From the NCBI RefSeq assembly GCF_001005825.1, contig NZ_LBHV01000013.1, forward strand, positions 1-64,000: a DNA stretch of 64,000 nucleotides. Reading direction: 5' to 3'. Numbering within the stretch: position 1 is the first letter of the stretch; every line of letters begins with the position of its first letter. The stretch is from Rhizobium sp. LC145. Lineage in GTDB: Bacteria > Pseudomonadota > Alphaproteobacteria > Rhizobiales > Rhizobiaceae. The position numbers and the translations under genes are program-made. A model generated the notes under the pieces. That model was given only the letters and a program-made list of their open reading frames with translations, had not been told where the DNA came from and did no database searches. This document shows positions 44,649 through 55,938 of this stretch, piece by piece.

Positions 44649-46481
44649 TCACAAAGCGGGTGAAGCGTCGAGAATGCGCAACTGCATGCGGCGATTGCCC
44701 TGCCACTGGTCTGCGCTGAGGCAGCCGGCCACATGGATCTGGTTGCCGCGGGAGTTGAGGAGCAGGTTGCCGAGCGGCGTGTCCGCGGCGCGGAAGGCGA
44801 TGCCGTCCAGCCGCGTCCCATCGGCCGATTCCAGCGTCACCTTCACATGCGCGATGCCGACCATGCGGGCGTCCTTCACCCTATGCGCGGGAATAGCGAA
44901 GACCGGTTGGGCATGACCCGAGCCGAAGGGGCCCGCCTGCTCGATCTGGTCGAAGAGGTCGAGCGTCGCGCCTGAGGCCGAAAGCGCGCCGTCTATCTTC
45001 AGCACATGGTTGGCCACCAGCGCCGGCACCTTTTCCGCCGCCATTTCCTCGAAGAAGGCGCGCAGGCGCCCGAGGTTGCTCCGTTCCACCGTCAGGCCCG
45101 CTGCCATCGCGTGGCCACCGCCCTTGACGAGAAGCCCCGCCTCCACGGCCGCACGAACCATGCGGCCCATGTCGAACCCGTTGATCGAGCGGCCGGAGCC
45201 CGTGCCCTTGCCCGAAGGATCGAAGGCGATCGCGAAGGCGGGCCGCTTGAATTTTTCCTTCAGCCGCGCGGCGATCAGGCCGACGATACCGGGATGCCAG
45301 CTCTCGCGCGCCGTCAGGAGCACGCTGGCGCCCTCGCCCTTGCCGTATTCCGCCAGCACCTCGGCTTCCGCTTCCGCCAGCATCGCGGCTTCCATCGCCT
45401 GGCGTTCCCGGTTCAGCTCGTCGAGGCGCCCGGCGATTACTTCCGCCTCGGTCGCGTCGTCCATGGTCAGCAGCCGGCTACCGAGCGCCGCATCGCCGAT
45501 CCGGCCGCCCGCATTGATGCGCGGCCCTATCAGAAAGCCGAAATGGTAGGGCGTCACCGGCCCGCCGAGCCCCGCCTTGCGGAACAGCGCCGCAAGCCCC
45601 GCATTTCCCATATGCCGCGCCGCGATCAGCCCCTTCACCACATAGGCGCGATTGAGCCCCTTGAGTGGCACGACATCGCAAACGGTCGCCAGGGCCACCA
45701 GGTCGAGCCAGGCGAGCAGGTCCAGTGTGCGCGCGCGTTCGTCGCCCCGCTCGCGCAGCAGCCTTGCGGTCGCCACCAGCACCATGAACACGACACCCGC
45801 TGCGCACAGATGCCCCTGCCCCGAAAGATCGTCCTCCCGGTTCGGATTGACGAGCGCCAGACACGGCGGCAGCTCCTGGCCAAGCTGGTGATGATCGAGC
45901 ACCACCAGGTCGCAGCCTTCCTCCCGGGCCGCATGAAGCGCATCGTGGCTCGTGGAACCACAATCGACGGTGACGATCAGGCTGGCGCCATTGGCGATCA
46001 GCTGGCGAATTGCCGCGGGATTGGGGCCGTAACCCTCGAATATGCGGTCGGGAATGTAGATCTCGGCCTGAACGCCGAAATGGCGAAGAAAACGGTAGAG
46101 GATCGCCGAGGAAGCCGCACCGTCGACATCGTAATCCCCGAAGATCGCGACCTTTTCCCCGGCCTTCACCGCCGCCGCCAGCCGTTCGGCTGCCTTCTCG
46201 CAATCGGTCAGGGTAAAGGGTTCCGGCATCAGCGAGCGTATGGTGGGGTCGAGAAAGGCCGGCGCCTCGTCCATTCCCACGCCGCGGCCCGCCAGAACGC
46301 GGGCGACGAGTTCGGGAACGCCATGCACCTGCGCGATCGCAAGCGCACGGTTCTGCGCCGCCTGGTCAAGACGCGACACCCACCGCTGGTCGCTTATGGA
46401 GCGCTCGACGTTGAGGAATGCCCGCGGCACGGGATCGATCGCCTCGGCCGCCGATTGGAGTCCGCTAATCATTCTGGTCAT
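44649..46481 (-). CDS. recJ: Single-stranded-DNA exonuclease RecJ
   Basis: 610 residues from ATG 46481; the frame opens at 46526 and several Met codons compete. DHH motifs: IFGDYDVDGAASS (motif I) and VLDHHQLGQ (motif III), VTVDCGS between them; DHHA1 domain with GGHAMAAGLTV; C-terminal OB-like domain. Degrades single-stranded DNA 5' to 3' in RecF recombination and mismatch repair. Length is normal for rhizobial RecJ. Confidence 0.95.
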   Translation of the reverse strand: MTRMISGLQSAAEAIDPVPRAFLNVERSISDQRWVSRLDQAAQNRALAIAQVHGVPELVARVLAGRGVGMDEAPAFLDPTIRSLMPEPFTLTDCEKAAERLAAAVKAGEKVAIFGDYDVDGAASSAILYRFLRHFGVQAEIYIPDRIFEGYGPNPAAIRQLIANGASLIVTVDCGSTSHDALHAAREEGCDLVVLDHHQLGQELPPCLALVNPNREDDLSGQGHLCAAGVVFMVLVATARLLRERGDERARTLDLLAWLDLVALATVCDVVPLKGLNRAYVVKGLIAARHMGNAGLAALFRKAGLGGPVTPYHFGFLIGPRINAGGRIGDAALGSRLLTMDDATEAEVIAGRLDELNRERQAMEAAMLAEAEAEVLAEYGKGEGASVLLTARESWHPGIVGLIAARLKEKFKRPAFAIAFDPSGKGTGSGRSINGFDMGRMVRAAVEAGLLVKGGGHAMAAGLTVERSNLGRLRAFFEEMAAEKVPALVANHVLKIDGALSASGATLDLFDQIEQAGPFGSGHAQPVFAIPAHRVKDARMVGIAHVKVTLESADGTRLDGIAFRAADTPLGNLLLNSRGNQIHVAGCLSADQWQGNRRMQLRILDASPAL

Positions 46482-46575
46482 CCACCGCTTGTAGCGCATC
46501 GCCTGCAAAAGCGGAACGCCCGGCATGTCACCGGGCGGTGGATAGTGATGTTGATAACCGGTTCGGAAGACGGTT

Positions 46576-47898
46576 CTAGAATGCCTTTGGCCGCTCGATG
46601 CGGATTACCTGCGGTTCGCCGATCAGATAGCTTTCCGCCTTGATGGCGGCCACCGCCTTGCGGACGGAATCCTCGGTCGTCGCATGGGTCACGAGGATGA
46701 TGGTCTTGAACTCCGATGTCCCGGCATCCGGCCGTGCGCGCTGCACGATCGATTCCAGCGAAATGGCGTTTTCGGCCATGCGGGCGGCGATACTGGCGAA
46801 GACGCCGGTGCGGTCTGCCACGGTCAGCCGGATGAAATAGCCGCCCTCGTGGCTGCGCATCCGTGCGCGCTTGTAAGGCGCGAGCGCCGCTGCCGGCGTG
46901 CCGAGAACCGGCACGCGCTGTGCGCCCGGACGGCTCTTGGCGATGTCGGCGATATCGCCGAGCACGGCAGACGCGGTGGCGCTGCCCCCTGCTCCCGGCC
47001 CGACCATCAGAAGCTCGCCGAGAATATCGGATTCGATCGCCACCGCATTGGTGACGCCGTCCACCTGCGCGATGACGCTGTCATGCGGCACCATGGTCGG
47101 ATGCACGCGCTGCTCGATCCCGCCTTCCGTCTTCTGAGCCACGCCAAGCAGCTTGATGCGGTAGCCGAGATCGGCGGCCGCATGAATATCCTCGATCGAG
47201 ATATTGCTGATGCCTTCGAGATAGATTTCGTCGGCGGCAATCTGCGTGCCGAAGGCGAGCGTGGTGAGGATCGCAAGCTTGTGGGCCGTATCGTTGCCTT
47301 CGATATCGAAGGTCGGATCGGCCTCGGCATAGCCCAGTCGCTGCGCATCCTCCAGGCAGGCCTTGAAGGAAAGCCCCTCCTTCTCCATCCTCGTCAGGAT
47401 GTAGTTGCAGGTGCCGTTCATGATGCCGTAGACGCGCGAGATGGTATTGCCGGTGAGCGACTCCCTGAGAGCCTTGATGACTGGAATGCCGCCTGCGACC
47501 GCCGCTTCGAAATTGAGAAGGGCGCCCTTCTCCTCGGCAATCGCCGCAAGCTCCACGCCGCAGCGGGCGAGCAGCGCCTTGTTGGCCGTCACCACGTGGA
47601 GACCACGGGCGAGTGCGGCGCGAACCGAAAGATCGGCTGGGCCGCTGGCCCCGCCCATCAGTTCCACGAAGACGTCGATATCGGCTTCGGCGGCCAGCTT
47701 TTCGGGTGCATCGAACCATGTGACGCCGGCAAGATCAATGCCGCGATCCCGGCTCTTGTCACGGGCGCTGACGGCCGTGATCTCGATCGCCCTGCCGCAG
47801 GTGACGGCGAGTTCGTTGGCGCGGCTCTGGATGATCCGCACCAGCGACGCGCCAACGGTTCCAAGACCCGCAATGCCGACTTTGAGGGCGTCTGCCAT
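46576..47898 (-). CDS. hom: Homoserine dehydrogenase
   Basis: 440 residues from ATG 47898. NAD(P)-binding GIAGLGTVGASL near the N-terminus, then TANKALLARCG, FEAAVAGGIPVIKALRE, GIMNGTCNYILTRM and YAEADPTFDIEGNDTAHKLA for the catalytic domain, and a C-terminal ACT domain (GGYFIRLTVADRTGVFASIA). Reduces aspartate semialdehyde to homoserine for Thr/Met synthesis; the ACT domain binds threonine. Downstream of the aminotransferase gene in the usual rhizobial order. Confidence 0.95.
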   Translation of the reverse strand: MADALKVGIAGLGTVGASLVRIIQSRANELAVTCGRAIEITAVSARDKSRDRGIDLAGVTWFDAPEKLAAEADIDVFVELMGGASGPADLSVRAALARGLHVVTANKALLARCGVELAAIAEEKGALLNFEAAVAGGIPVIKALRESLTGNTISRVYGIMNGTCNYILTRMEKEGLSFKACLEDAQRLGYAEADPTFDIEGNDTAHKLAILTTLAFGTQIAADEIYLEGISNISIEDIHAAADLGYRIKLLGVAQKTEGGIEQRVHPTMVPHDSVIAQVDGVTNAVAIESDILGELLMVGPGAGGSATASAVLGDIADIAKSRPGAQRVPVLGTPAAALAPYKRARMRSHEGGYFIRLTVADRTGVFASIAARMAENAISLESIVQRARPDAGTSEFKTIILVTHATTEDSVRKAVAAIKAESYLIGEPQVIRIERPKAF

Positions 47899-47957
47899 AC
47901 TGCTTTTCCTGACTATGGAAGATCGGCGGCCCGGCCGGGCCGCCTGGATGGATTGCC

Positions 47958-49175
47958 TCAACGGTGCGCGTTGAGCGAAATCACGTTGTGCATCGTATCG
48001 TCGGCCGTCGAGAGGAACTTCTTGATGTTCCGCGCAGCCTGGCGGATGCGATGCTCGTTCTCGACCAGCGCGAGGCGCACATAGTCGTCGCCCTGCTCGC
48101 CGAAGCCGATGCCGGGGGCAACCGCGACGCTCGCCTTCTCCACCAGGAGCTTGGAGAACTCCAGCGAGCCGAGATGGCGGAACTTCTCCGGGATCTTCGC
48201 CCAGGCGAACATGGTGGCGGCCGGCGGCGGAACCTCGAAACCGGCCTTGCCAAAGCTTTCCACCATCACGTCACGGCGGCGGCTGTAGACATTGCGCACT
48301 TCGGCGATATCGGAGCCGTCGCCGTTGAGCGCGTGGGTCGCGGCTACCTGGATCGGCGTGAAGGCGCCGTAATCGAGATAGGATTTCACCCGCGTCAATG
48401 CCGAGATCAGTCGCTCGTTGCCGACCGCAAAGCCCATGCGCCAACCGGGCATGGAAAAGGTCTTCGACATGGAGGTGAATTCCACAGCGACATCGATTGC
48501 CCCCGGCACCTGCAGCACGGAGGGCGGCGGCTCGCCGTTGAAGTAGATTTCCGAATAGGCAAGGTCCGAGAGCACGAGAATGTCATGCTTCCTGGCGAAG
48601 CTCACCACTTCCTTGTAGAAATCCAGCGTCGCGACATGCGCCGTCGGGTTGGACGGATAATTGAGGATCAGCGCAAGCGGCTTCGGGATCGAATGACGCA
48701 CCGCCCGCTCCAGCGGCGGAAAGAAGCTGTCATCCGGCTCGACAGAGATCGAACGGATCACGCCGCCCGCCATCAGAAAGCCGAAAGCATGGATCGGATA
48801 GGTAGGGTTCGGGCACAGAATGACGTCGCCCGGCGCAGTGATCGCCTGCGCCATGTTGGCGAAGCCTTCCTTCGAGCCGAGGGTCGCGACCACCTGGGTC
48901 TCGGGATTGAGCTTCACGCCGAAGCGGCGGGCGTAATAGGCAGCCTGGGCACGACGCAGGCCCGGAATTCCCTTCGAGGAGGAATAGCGGTGCGTGCGCG
49001 GGTCCTGGACCACCTCGCAAAGCTTTTCGACGATAGCCTTGGGCGTCGGAAGATCGGGGTTGCCCATGCCGAGATCGATAATGTCGGCGCCACCCGCTCG
49101 CGCGCTCGCCTTCAAACGATTGACCTGTTCGAAAACGTAGGGCGGCAGACGCCGGACTTTATGAAACTCTTCCAT
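47958..49175 (-). CDS. PLP aminotransferase (LL-diaminopimelate/alanine type)
   Basis: 405 residues from ATG 49175 (start EEFHKVRRLPPYVFEQVN). Fold type I motifs: IDLGMGNPDLPTP, YSSSKGIPGLRRA, CPNPTYPIHAFG, LNYPSNPTAHVA, LSDLAYSEIYF, and the lysine SMSKTFSMPGWRMG. This matches AlaC/DapL-like enzymes; in rhizobia this gene precedes hom and may supply Ala/Asp family amino acids. Substrate not determined by sequence. Coding continues upstream to 49229 without a ribosome site. Confidence 0.92.
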   Translation of the reverse strand: MEEFHKVRRLPPYVFEQVNRLKASARAGGADIIDLGMGNPDLPTPKAIVEKLCEVVQDPRTHRYSSSKGIPGLRRAQAAYYARRFGVKLNPETQVVATLGSKEGFANMAQAITAPGDVILCPNPTYPIHAFGFLMAGGVIRSISVEPDDSFFPPLERAVRHSIPKPLALILNYPSNPTAHVATLDFYKEVVSFARKHDILVLSDLAYSEIYFNGEPPPSVLQVPGAIDVAVEFTSMSKTFSMPGWRMGFAVGNERLISALTRVKSYLDYGAFTPIQVAATHALNGDGSDIAEVRNVYSRRRDVMVESFGKAGFEVPPPAATMFAWAKIPEKFRHLGSLEFSKLLVEKASVAVAPGIGFGEQGDDYVRLALVENEHRIRQAARNIKKFLSTADDTMHNVISLNAHR

Positions 49176-49274
49176 GTTATTCCCCGGGAAGGATGACAAA
49201 ACCCCAATTAGTCGCTCATCTTGGCACATCTTGGGCAGTTTTGCTTTGAGAGCAATTCACCCAAAACGCAAGCG

Positions 49275-49682
49275 CTAATTCTCGATCTGGGCCTGGGCGG
49301 TGCTTCCGTGTTCGGCGGCGAGCTTTCTGAGCTCGGCCACCTGGCGCTGATACTCGCCTTCCGAGATCGCGCCGGAGCGTCGCGCTCGGCCGAGCGCGGC
49401 AAGACGGCCTTCGCTGGTAGAGGCGTCGTCGTCGGCAATTTGCGTGTTGGCCGCGGTAAGCTGCTTGTCGAAGGTCGGATAGGCGCCGGTCTTGCGCAGA
49501 GTCACCGGACCAGGCGCAGGTCCGCTCGCGGGTGCCACGACCGTCGCCGTCGGCGCGGTATTCGGGATTCCGTCATCGAGCGCAAAGCTTTTGCTGTTGC
49601 AGCCGGTCAGCGCGACAGGCATCAGCAGCCCGAGACCGATGAAAAAGGAAAATCTCCCGATCCGGTGCCTCAGTTTTTCCAT
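49275..49682 (-). CDS. Lipoprotein with SHOCT-like end
   Basis: 135 residues from ATG 49682. Signal [15 protein letters not shown] with lipobox LTGC, a Pro/Ala linker, and a C-terminal [20 protein letters not shown] segment with [11 protein letters not shown] resembling a SHOCT oligomerisation helix pair. Divergent from phaC. Function unknown. Confidence 0.75.
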   Translation of the reverse strand: MEKLRHRIGRFSFFIGLGLLMPVALTGCNSKSFALDDGIPNTAPTATVVAPASGPAPGPVTLRKTGAYPTFDKQLTAANTQIADDDASTSEGRLAALGRARRSGAISEGEYQRQVAELRKLAAEHGSTAQAQIEN

Positions 49683-49818
49683 TTCCGTTGTCCAGTTGTC
49701 ATGCCTCGAGCACGCTTCGCCCGAAGGTGTCGATTTCTGGCACTTGTATTCGTTTTCGGGCACAATGTACAAACGAAAACAACAACAAGCTGGACAGGAT
49801 TTCCTGAGGAGGCTGCGA

Positions 49819-51666
49819 GTGGCGCAAAAGACCGGGGAAACGGGGCAATCGGGACAGGATTTCCCGGGCTTCGACCCTAAAACGGTCGAGGCCTACATGG
49901 TCAAGGACCCGCACGCCTTGGCCATGAATCTCGCCCGCGCGCTCGAAAATCTCGGCAAGGCCGCTTCCGAATGGCTCCGCCCGCGCGAAAGCGGCGAAGT
50001 CTCTGATTCCATCGCCGATCCGGTCACCGACCTCGTGAAGACCATGTCCAGCGTGGCCGAATACTGGATGTCCGATCCCAAGCGGACGCTGGACGCGCAA
50101 ACCATGCTGCTCTCCAGCTATATGGGCATCTGGATGCGCACGCTGGACCGGCTTTCCGGCCAGCCCGGAGAAGAGGAGCCCGAACCTCCGCAGAAGGACA
50201 AGCGCTTTGCCGACGAGGACTGGACGAAGAACCCCTTCTTCTCCTTCCTGAAACAGGCTTACCTCGTGACCTCCGACTGGGCGGACAGGCTCGTCACCGA
50301 AGCGGAAGGTCTCGACGATCATACCAGGCACAAGGCGGCCTTCTATGTGAAGCAGATCACCGCGGCGCTCTCGCCGGCCAATTTCGTGCTGACCAATCCG
50401 GAAGTCTACCGCGAAACGATCGCCACCAGCGGCGCCAATCTCGTCGAAGGCATGCGTAAGCTGGCGGAGGACATCGCAACAGGCGGCGGAGAGTTTCGGC
50501 TGCGTCAAACGGATCATTCCAGCTTTGCCGTTGGGCGCAATCTGGCCGTCACGCCCGGCAAGGTGATCGCCCGCAACGAGGTCTGCGAGATCCTGCAATA
50601 CGAACCGAGCACGCAAACGGTTCTGAAGCGCCCGCTTCTCATTTGCCCGCCCTGGATCAACAAGTTCTACATCCTCGATCTCACGCCGCAGAAGAGCTTC
50701 ATCAAGTGGTGCGTCGACCAGGGCCACACGGTTTTCGTGATCTCCTGGGTCAATCCCGACGAGCGCCATGCGAGCAAGGACTGGGAGTCCTACATTCGCG
50801 AGGGCATAGATTTCGCTCTCGAAACGATCGAGAAGGCGACGGACGAGAAGAATGTCAACGCGATCGGCTATTGCGTCGGCGGCACCTTGCTCGCCGCCGC
50901 GCTCGCCCTGCACGCGCAGGAGAAGAACAGCCGCATCGCATCCGTCACCTTCCTCACCGCGCAGGTGGATTTCACCCATGCGGGCGATCTGAAGGTCTTC
51001 CTCGACGAGGAGCAGCTCGCCGTCATCGAAAAGCAAATGGATGCGCTCGGCTATCTCGAAGGATCGCGCATGGCGGTTGCCTTCAACATGCTGCGCGCCT
51101 CCGAGCTGATATGGCCCTACGTGGTCAGCAACTATCTGAGGGGACAGGAGCCCCTGCCCTTCGACCTGCTCTACTGGAACTCCGACAGCACCCGCATGGC
51201 GGCCGCCAATCATGCCTACTACCTGCGCAACTGCTATCTCAGCAATAATCTGAGCAAGGGCGAGATGAAGCTCGCCGGCAGGACGATTTCACTGAAGGAC
51301 ATCAAGATACCGGTCTACAATCTGGCGACCCGCGACGACCATATCGCGCCTGCGAAGTCGGTCTTCACCGGCTCCTCGCTTTTCGGCGGACCGGTGGAAT
51401 TCGTACTCGCCGGTTCCGGCCATATCGCAGGCGTCGTCAACCCGCCGGAAAAGCAGAAGTATCAGTATTGGACGGGCGGCACCTCGCGGGAACGGTATGA
51501 GGACTGGCTCGCCGGCGCGAGCGAGACCAAGGGGTCTTGGTGGCCCCATTGGCACGCCTGGGCCGAGGCCAGGGATGCCGACCGCGTGCCGGCGCGCAAA
51601 CCTGGCGGCGATGCGCTCAAAGCGATTGCCGATGCACCCGGCACCTATGTGCTCGCCCGCGCTTGA
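49819..51666 (+). CDS. phaC: Class I poly-3-hydroxybutyrate synthase
   Basis: 615 residues from GTG 49819, chosen because AGGAGG lies 7 bases upstream; an ATG at 49765 is in frame but lacks one. The alpha/beta hydrolase core has the modified lipase box GYCVGG with Cys352, DDHIAP for the catalytic Asp and GSGHIAG for the His; [12 protein letters not shown] and [12 protein letters not shown] are class I signatures. It polymerises 3-hydroxybutyryl-CoA at the granule surface. Length normal for rhizobial PhaC. Confidence 0.95.
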   Translation: MAQKTGETGQSGQDFPGFDPKTVEAYMVKDPHALAMNLARALENLGKAASEWLRPRESGEVSDSIADPVTDLVKTMSSVAEYWMSDPKRTLDAQTMLLSSYMGIWMRTLDRLSGQPGEEEPEPPQKDKRFADEDWTKNPFFSFLKQAYLVTSDWADRLVTEAEGLDDHTRHKAAFYVKQITAALSPANFVLTNPEVYRETIATSGANLVEGMRKLAEDIATGGGEFRLRQTDHSSFAVGRNLAVTPGKVIARNEVCEILQYEPSTQTVLKRPLLICPPWINKFYILDLTPQKSFIKWCVDQGHTVFVISWVNPDERHASKDWESYIREGIDFALETIEKATDEKNVNAIGYCVGGTLLAAALALHAQEKNSRIASVTFLTAQVDFTHAGDLKVFLDEEQLAVIEKQMDALGYLEGSRMAVAFNMLRASELIWPYVVSNYLRGQEPLPFDLLYWNSDSTRMAAANHAYYLRNCYLSNNLSKGEMKLAGRTISLKDIKIPVYNLATRDDHIAPAKSVFTGSSLFGGPVEFVLAGSGHIAGVVNPPEKQKYQYWTGGTSRERYEDWLAGASETKGSWWPHWHAWAEARDADRVPARKPGGDALKAIADAPGTYVLARA

Positions 51667-51677
51667 ATCCATCCATA

Positions 51678-52397
51678 ATGCTGTTCGATCCGCCGCTCAT
51701 CCCCGCCACTCTGCTGCAGCGCTACAAGCGCTTCCTGTTCGATGCCGTGCAGGAGGATGGCACGCCGTTCACCGGCTCATGCCCCAATACCGGCTCCATG
51801 CGCGGGCTCACCACTCCCGGCTCCCGGATATGGGTTTCGCAGCACGACAGCCCCACCCGCAAATATCGGCACATGTTCGAGATGATCGAAGCGGACGGCA
51901 CGCTCGTCGGCATCAATACCGGGCTTCCGAACCGGCTTGCCGAGGAGGCGATCCGCGCCGGGCTGCTCCCAGGCCTCGCCGGCTATGAAACGATCCTGCG
52001 GGAGCAGCGATATGGCCGCAATTCGCGCATCGACTTCCTCCTGCTTGGCGACGGCCTCCCCAATGCCTATGTCGAGGTGAAGAACGTGCATTTCATGCGC
52101 GAGCCGGGCCTTGCTGAATTTCCGGACACCGCAACGAAGCGCGGCGCCAAGCATCTCGAGGAGCTGGGCGACATGGCGGAAGCCGGTCACCGGGCGGTGA
52201 TGCTCTATCTCGTGCAGCGGCACGACTGCACACGCTTCAGGATCTGCGCCGACCTCGATCCGCTTTACGCCGCTGCCTTCCGTCGCGCGACGGCTCGCGG
52301 GGTTGAGGCCTATGCGCTGCGCTGCCGGGTAACGCCGCATGAAATTGCCGCGACCGGGCTGATCGCCATGGACGAACCGGCCCCGGCTGTTTTATGA
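51678..52397 (+). CDS. sfsA: DNA/RNA nuclease SfsA
   Basis: 239 residues. [40 protein letters not shown] and [10 protein letters not shown] (PD-(D/E)XK core), then [18 protein letters not shown] are SfsA hallmarks. Originally named for sugar fermentation stimulation; now seen as a nuclease or nucleic acid-binding protein. Starts 12 bp after phaC, in the map/radC operon. Confidence 0.94.
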   Translation: MLFDPPLIPATLLQRYKRFLFDAVQEDGTPFTGSCPNTGSMRGLTTPGSRIWVSQHDSPTRKYRHMFEMIEADGTLVGINTGLPNRLAEEAIRAGLLPGLAGYETILREQRYGRNSRIDFLLLGDGLPNAYVEVKNVHFMREPGLAEFPDTATKRGAKHLEELGDMAEAGHRAVMLYLVQRHDCTRFRICADLDPLYAAAFRRATARGVEAYALRCRVTPHEIAATGLIAMDEPAPAVL

Positions 52398-52421
52398 ACG
52401 AAGAGATTGCGGGAAATAAAC

Positions 52422-53258
52422 ATGGTCAGTTACATCGAGGCGGTCTCCGCCCCTCCAAAGAACACGGGTGCGATCCGCCTCTATAGCGCGGAAGATTTCG
52501 CGGGCATGCGCAAGGCCTGCCTCCTGACGGCGCGCTGCCTGGACGAGCTTGCGGCGATCGTCGAGCCGGGCGTCGCCACCAGCACGATCGACCGTTTCAT
52601 CTTCGAATTCGGCATGGATCACGGCGCGCTTCCGGCGACGCTGAATTATCGCGGTTATACGAAATCCTCCTGCACCTCCATCAACCACGTCGTCTGTCAC
52701 GGCATTCCGGACGACAAGCCGCTTCGCGAAGGTGATATCGTCAATATAGACGTCACCTATGTACTGGACGGCTGGCATGGGGATTCGAGCCGGATGTACC
52801 CCGTGGGAGGCGTAAAGCGCGCCGCCGAGCGTCTGCTGGAAGTCACCTACGAATGCCTTTTGCGCGGCATCGCGGCCGTCAGGCCGGGCGCCCGCACCGG
52901 GGCGATCGGCGAAGCCATCCAGACCTATGCCGAGGCAGAACGCTGCTCCGTGGTGCGCGATTTCTGCGGCCATGGCGTCGGCAGGCTCTTTCACGATTCG
53001 CCGAACATCCTGCATTACGGCCGTGCCGATGAAGGGCCGGAACTGAAGGAGGGCATGATCTTCACCATCGAGCCGATGATCAATCTCGGCAAGCCGCATG
53101 TGAAGGTCCTCTCCGACGGCTGGACGGCGGTCACCCGCGACCGCTCCCTTTCGGCGCAATACGAACATACCGTCGGCGTCACGGCGACCGGCTGCGAGAT
53201 TTTCACGCTGTCGGCTGGCGGCTTGGACCGCCCCGGCTTGCCGCCGCTTCCGAGATAA
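52422..53258 (+). CDS. map: Methionine aminopeptidase, type I
   Basis: 278 residues. Metal ligands in [19 protein letters not shown] (two Asp), [16 protein letters not shown] (His), [10 protein letters not shown] (Glu) and QYEHTVGVT (Glu/His). Removes the initiator Met from new proteins. N-terminal extension of ~25 residues before the catalytic domain. Between sfsA and radC, the common rhizobial order. Confidence 0.96.
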   Translation: MVSYIEAVSAPPKNTGAIRLYSAEDFAGMRKACLLTARCLDELAAIVEPGVATSTIDRFIFEFGMDHGALPATLNYRGYTKSSCTSINHVVCHGIPDDKPLREGDIVNIDVTYVLDGWHGDSSRMYPVGGVKRAAERLLEVTYECLLRGIAAVRPGARTGAIGEAIQTYAEAERCSVVRDFCGHGVGRLFHDSPNILHYGRADEGPELKEGMIFTIEPMINLGKPHVKVLSDGWTAVTRDRSLSAQYEHTVGVTATGCEIFTLSAGGLDRPGLPPLPR

Positions 53259-53260
53259 CC

Positions 53261-54079
53261 ATGCCAGGTCGCCGCGACACCCCGCCAGAAGATGACAATG
53301 AGTTCGCCTTCGACGGGATGGCGGACGAACGGGGCTTCTTCTCGGAAAGTATTTCGAAATCCCGGCCGCTGAAGAAATCCCCGCCGGCCCCGACGGACGA
53401 TGGAAAGCATGCGCATTACCACGGCCACCGCGAACGCCTGCGCAACCGGTACCGGGAGCATGGCGATACCGCGCTCGCCGACTATGAAATCCTCGAACTG
53501 CTACTCTTCCGGCTGATACCGAGGCGCGACACGAAACCGATAGCAAAGGCGCTGCTCGATCGCTTCGGCACGCTTGCCGGCGTATTCGGCGCGCCGACGA
53601 CGCTGTTGCAGGAGGTCAACGGCGTCGGCGAAACCGTGGCATTGGACCTGAAGCTTATCGCAACCGCCGGCCACCGGATGTTGAAAAGCGAGCTGCGCGG
53701 CAAGCAGGTGCTTTCGTCATGGTCGGCGGTGATCGACTATTGCCATGCGGCCATGGCCTACGAGGCGCGCGAGCAGTTCCGCATCCGGTTCCTCGACAAG
53801 CGCAATGCACTCATCGCGGACGAGGTGCAGGGCCAGGGCACGGTCGACCACACGCCCGTCTATCCGCGGGAAGTCGTGCGTCGCGCTCTGGAGCTTTCCG
53901 CCACCGCCATCATCCTGGTCCACAACCATCCGAGCGGCGACCCGACCCCGTCGCGCGCCGATATCGAGATGACCAAGACGATCATCGATACCGCCAAGCC
54001 GCTCGGCATCACCGTCCATGACCACATCATCATCGGCAAGGACGGACATGCGAGCCTCAAGGGCCTCAGGCTGATCTAG
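53261..54079 (+). CDS. radC: RadC-family JAB/MPN protein
   Basis: 272 residues. N-terminal UPF0758 helix-hairpin-helix region ([18 protein letters not shown] part: [11 protein letters not shown]), C-terminal JAMM domain with [14 protein letters not shown] and a [10 protein letters not shown] end. Despite the name, a role in radiation repair is not established. Ends overlapping the convergent reductase gene by 14 bp. Confidence 0.95.
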   Translation: MPGRRDTPPEDDNEFAFDGMADERGFFSESISKSRPLKKSPPAPTDDGKHAHYHGHRERLRNRYREHGDTALADYEILELLLFRLIPRRDTKPIAKALLDRFGTLAGVFGAPTTLLQEVNGVGETVALDLKLIATAGHRMLKSELRGKQVLSSWSAVIDYCHAAMAYEAREQFRIRFLDKRNALIADEVQGQGTVDHTPVYPREVVRRALELSATAIILVHNHPSGDPTPSRADIEMTKTIIDTAKPLGITVHDHIIIGKDGHASLKGLRLI

Positions 54080-54983
54080 CGAGAGCCGACGAACCGATGA
54101 AATAGGCGTCCCGATCGATGTCGTGGATGAGCTTCGGCTGCGCCGGCCGCCATCCGAGCCTTTCGCGCGTCCATGCGCTCGAGGTGGGAGCATCCATGCT
54201 CGCGAACAGCGTGAACCAACCGAAATGTCCGGTAGCCTCGTCGGCCGGCATGCTTAAGACCGGCAGATTCAGGCGGTGGCCGATCACGGTAGCGATCTCC
54301 TTGAACGGCACGCCTTCTTCCGCGATTGCGTGATACCGGGCGTCGGCGGAACCTCCCTCAAGCACGAGCCGGTAGAGGCGAGCAGCGTCGAGCCTATGCA
54401 CCGCCGGCCATCGGTTGAGCCCTTCTCCGACATAGGCCGAGACGCCCTTCTCTCGCGCGAGATCGATCAGATATGGAACGAAACCATGATCGCCGTCGCC
54501 GTGCACCGAGGGCGCAAGGCGGACGACCGAGGCACGCACACCCTGTTCAGCCAAGGCTGCGGCAGCCGCTTCCGAAGCCCGCGGATATCGGTCGGAGACC
54601 GATGGAGCCCGATCCTCCTCGGTCGCGGCACGCCCGACCGCCAGATGGGCGACCCCGGAGGTCACGATCAGCGGGCGATCCGAGCCGGCAAGCTCGGCTC
54701 CCAGCGCTTCGATGGCACGGCGATCGATTTCGCAATTCTCCCTGAATTTCGAAAAATCATGGATGAAACCGGTATGGATCACGCCATCGGCCGCTTCCGC
54801 ACCACTCCGGAGGCTGCCGGCATCCTCCAGCGAGCCCCGATGAACCTCGGCGCCTGCCGCGGCGAGCGATGCCGCGGAGGCATCGGAACGTGCAAGCCCA
54901 AGGACCTGATGGCCAGTATCGAGCAATTCCCGCACGACGGCAGAGCCGACGAAACCTGTTGCACCGGTAACGAAGACACGCAT
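54066..54983 (-). CDS. NAD-dependent epimerase/reductase (extended SDR)
   Basis: 305 residues from ATG 54983. NAD-binding [15 protein letters not shown], then [27 protein letters not shown] and [20 protein letters not shown]; the usual YxxxK is replaced by a RYPRASE stretch. This atypical subgroup is common next to XRE regulators, as here, where the regulator gene is divergent. Substrate unknown. Confidence 0.88.
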   Translation of the reverse strand: MRVFVTGATGFVGSAVVRELLDTGHQVLGLARSDASAASLAAAGAEVHRGSLEDAGSLRSGAEAADGVIHTGFIHDFSKFRENCEIDRRAIEALGAELAGSDRPLIVTSGVAHLAVGRAATEEDRAPSVSDRYPRASEAAAAALAEQGVRASVVRLAPSVHGDGDHGFVPYLIDLAREKGVSAYVGEGLNRWPAVHRLDAARLYRLVLEGGSADARYHAIAEEGVPFKEIATVIGHRLNLPVLSMPADEATGHFGWFTLFASMDAPTSSAWTRERLGWRPAQPKLIHDIDRDAYFIGSSALARSA

Positions 54984-55086
54984 ATGAAAAGCCCTCATTC
55001 TTGATAATGATGAGCTTCCACTACGGTCCGGGCTTATGCGTTAAAAGCCGTGACCTTATACCGGTATCGGGACTAACAGGCTCAAC

Positions 55087-55926
55087 ATGGCAAATCCTGA
55101 CGACAATCCCCTCGGGACCTATCTCAAGGACCGCCGCGCCCGGCTCGATCCCGCCGATCTCGGCTTTCCCGCCACCCGCAGACGGACGCCCGGACTGAGA
55201 CGGGAAGAGGTGGCTCAGCGCGCCAATGTCAGCGCGACATGGTACACTTGGCTCGAACAGGGACGCGGCGGCGCACCCTCAGCCGACGTACTCGACCGGC
55301 TTTCCAGGGCTTTGGCTCTGAACCCTGCCGAGCGGGAGCATCTCTTTCTGCTCGCACAGCATCGGCCGCCGGAGGTTCGATACCAGAGCTTCGAACCGAT
55401 CACGCCTCAGCTTCAGCGCGTGCTGGATTCGATGGAATACAGCCCGGCCATTGTGCGAACCCCGCTATGGGATGTCGTCGCTTGGAACGAGGCGGCGGCA
55501 GCCGTGATGACCGATTACGCAGCGCTTCCGCCGGAAGAACGAAACGTCCTGAAACAGGTTTTCGGCAACCCCACGGTACGGGCGCACATGGTGAACTGGA
55601 AGCGCGATGCACGCGCCGCCGTCGCGGCATTTCGAACCGAGGCCACCCGCGCCAGCGCTCCGCAAGCAATTCAGGAACTGGTCGATGAACTCTGCCTATT
55701 GAGTCCGGAATTCGAGGCGATGTGGCGAGATTATGCCGTTCAGAATTTCGGCGAGGGCAAGAAACACTTCCGCCACGAGACGGCGGGTGATTTCATGCTC
55801 GAATATTCATCCTTCACGGTCGATGGCCGGCCGGATCTTGGCCTCGTCATCTTCAACCCGGCGACAGCCGCAGATGCGGAGCGGATCAGAATGCTGATCG
55901 AGAGCCGCAGAGCCGCCGTCCGTTAA
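55087..55926 (+). CDS. XRE-family regulator with MmyB-like ligand domain
   Basis: 279 residues. N-terminal HTH (TPGLRREEVAQRANVSATW, YTWLEQGRGGAPSADVLDRL) and a C-terminal MmyB/PAS-like domain with PAIVRTPLWDVVAWNEAAAAV and GEGKKHFRHETAGDFMLEYS. Members bind small molecules and control the divergent dehydrogenase gene. 103 bp separate the two starts. Confidence 0.92.
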   Translation: MANPDDNPLGTYLKDRRARLDPADLGFPATRRRTPGLRREEVAQRANVSATWYTWLEQGRGGAPSADVLDRLSRALALNPAEREHLFLLAQHRPPEVRYQSFEPITPQLQRVLDSMEYSPAIVRTPLWDVVAWNEAAAAVMTDYAALPPEERNVLKQVFGNPTVRAHMVNWKRDARAAVAAFRTEATRASAPQAIQELVDELCLLSPEFEAMWRDYAVQNFGEGKKHFRHETAGDFMLEYSSFTVDGRPDLGLVIFNPATAADAERIRMLIESRRAAVR

Positions 55927-55938
55927 CTCCCCGCTTCG

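Noticed and set aside
45006-46643. Plus-strand 545-residue open frame
   Set aside because: Antisense to recJ, with shadow composition; recJ motifs are intact on the minus strand.
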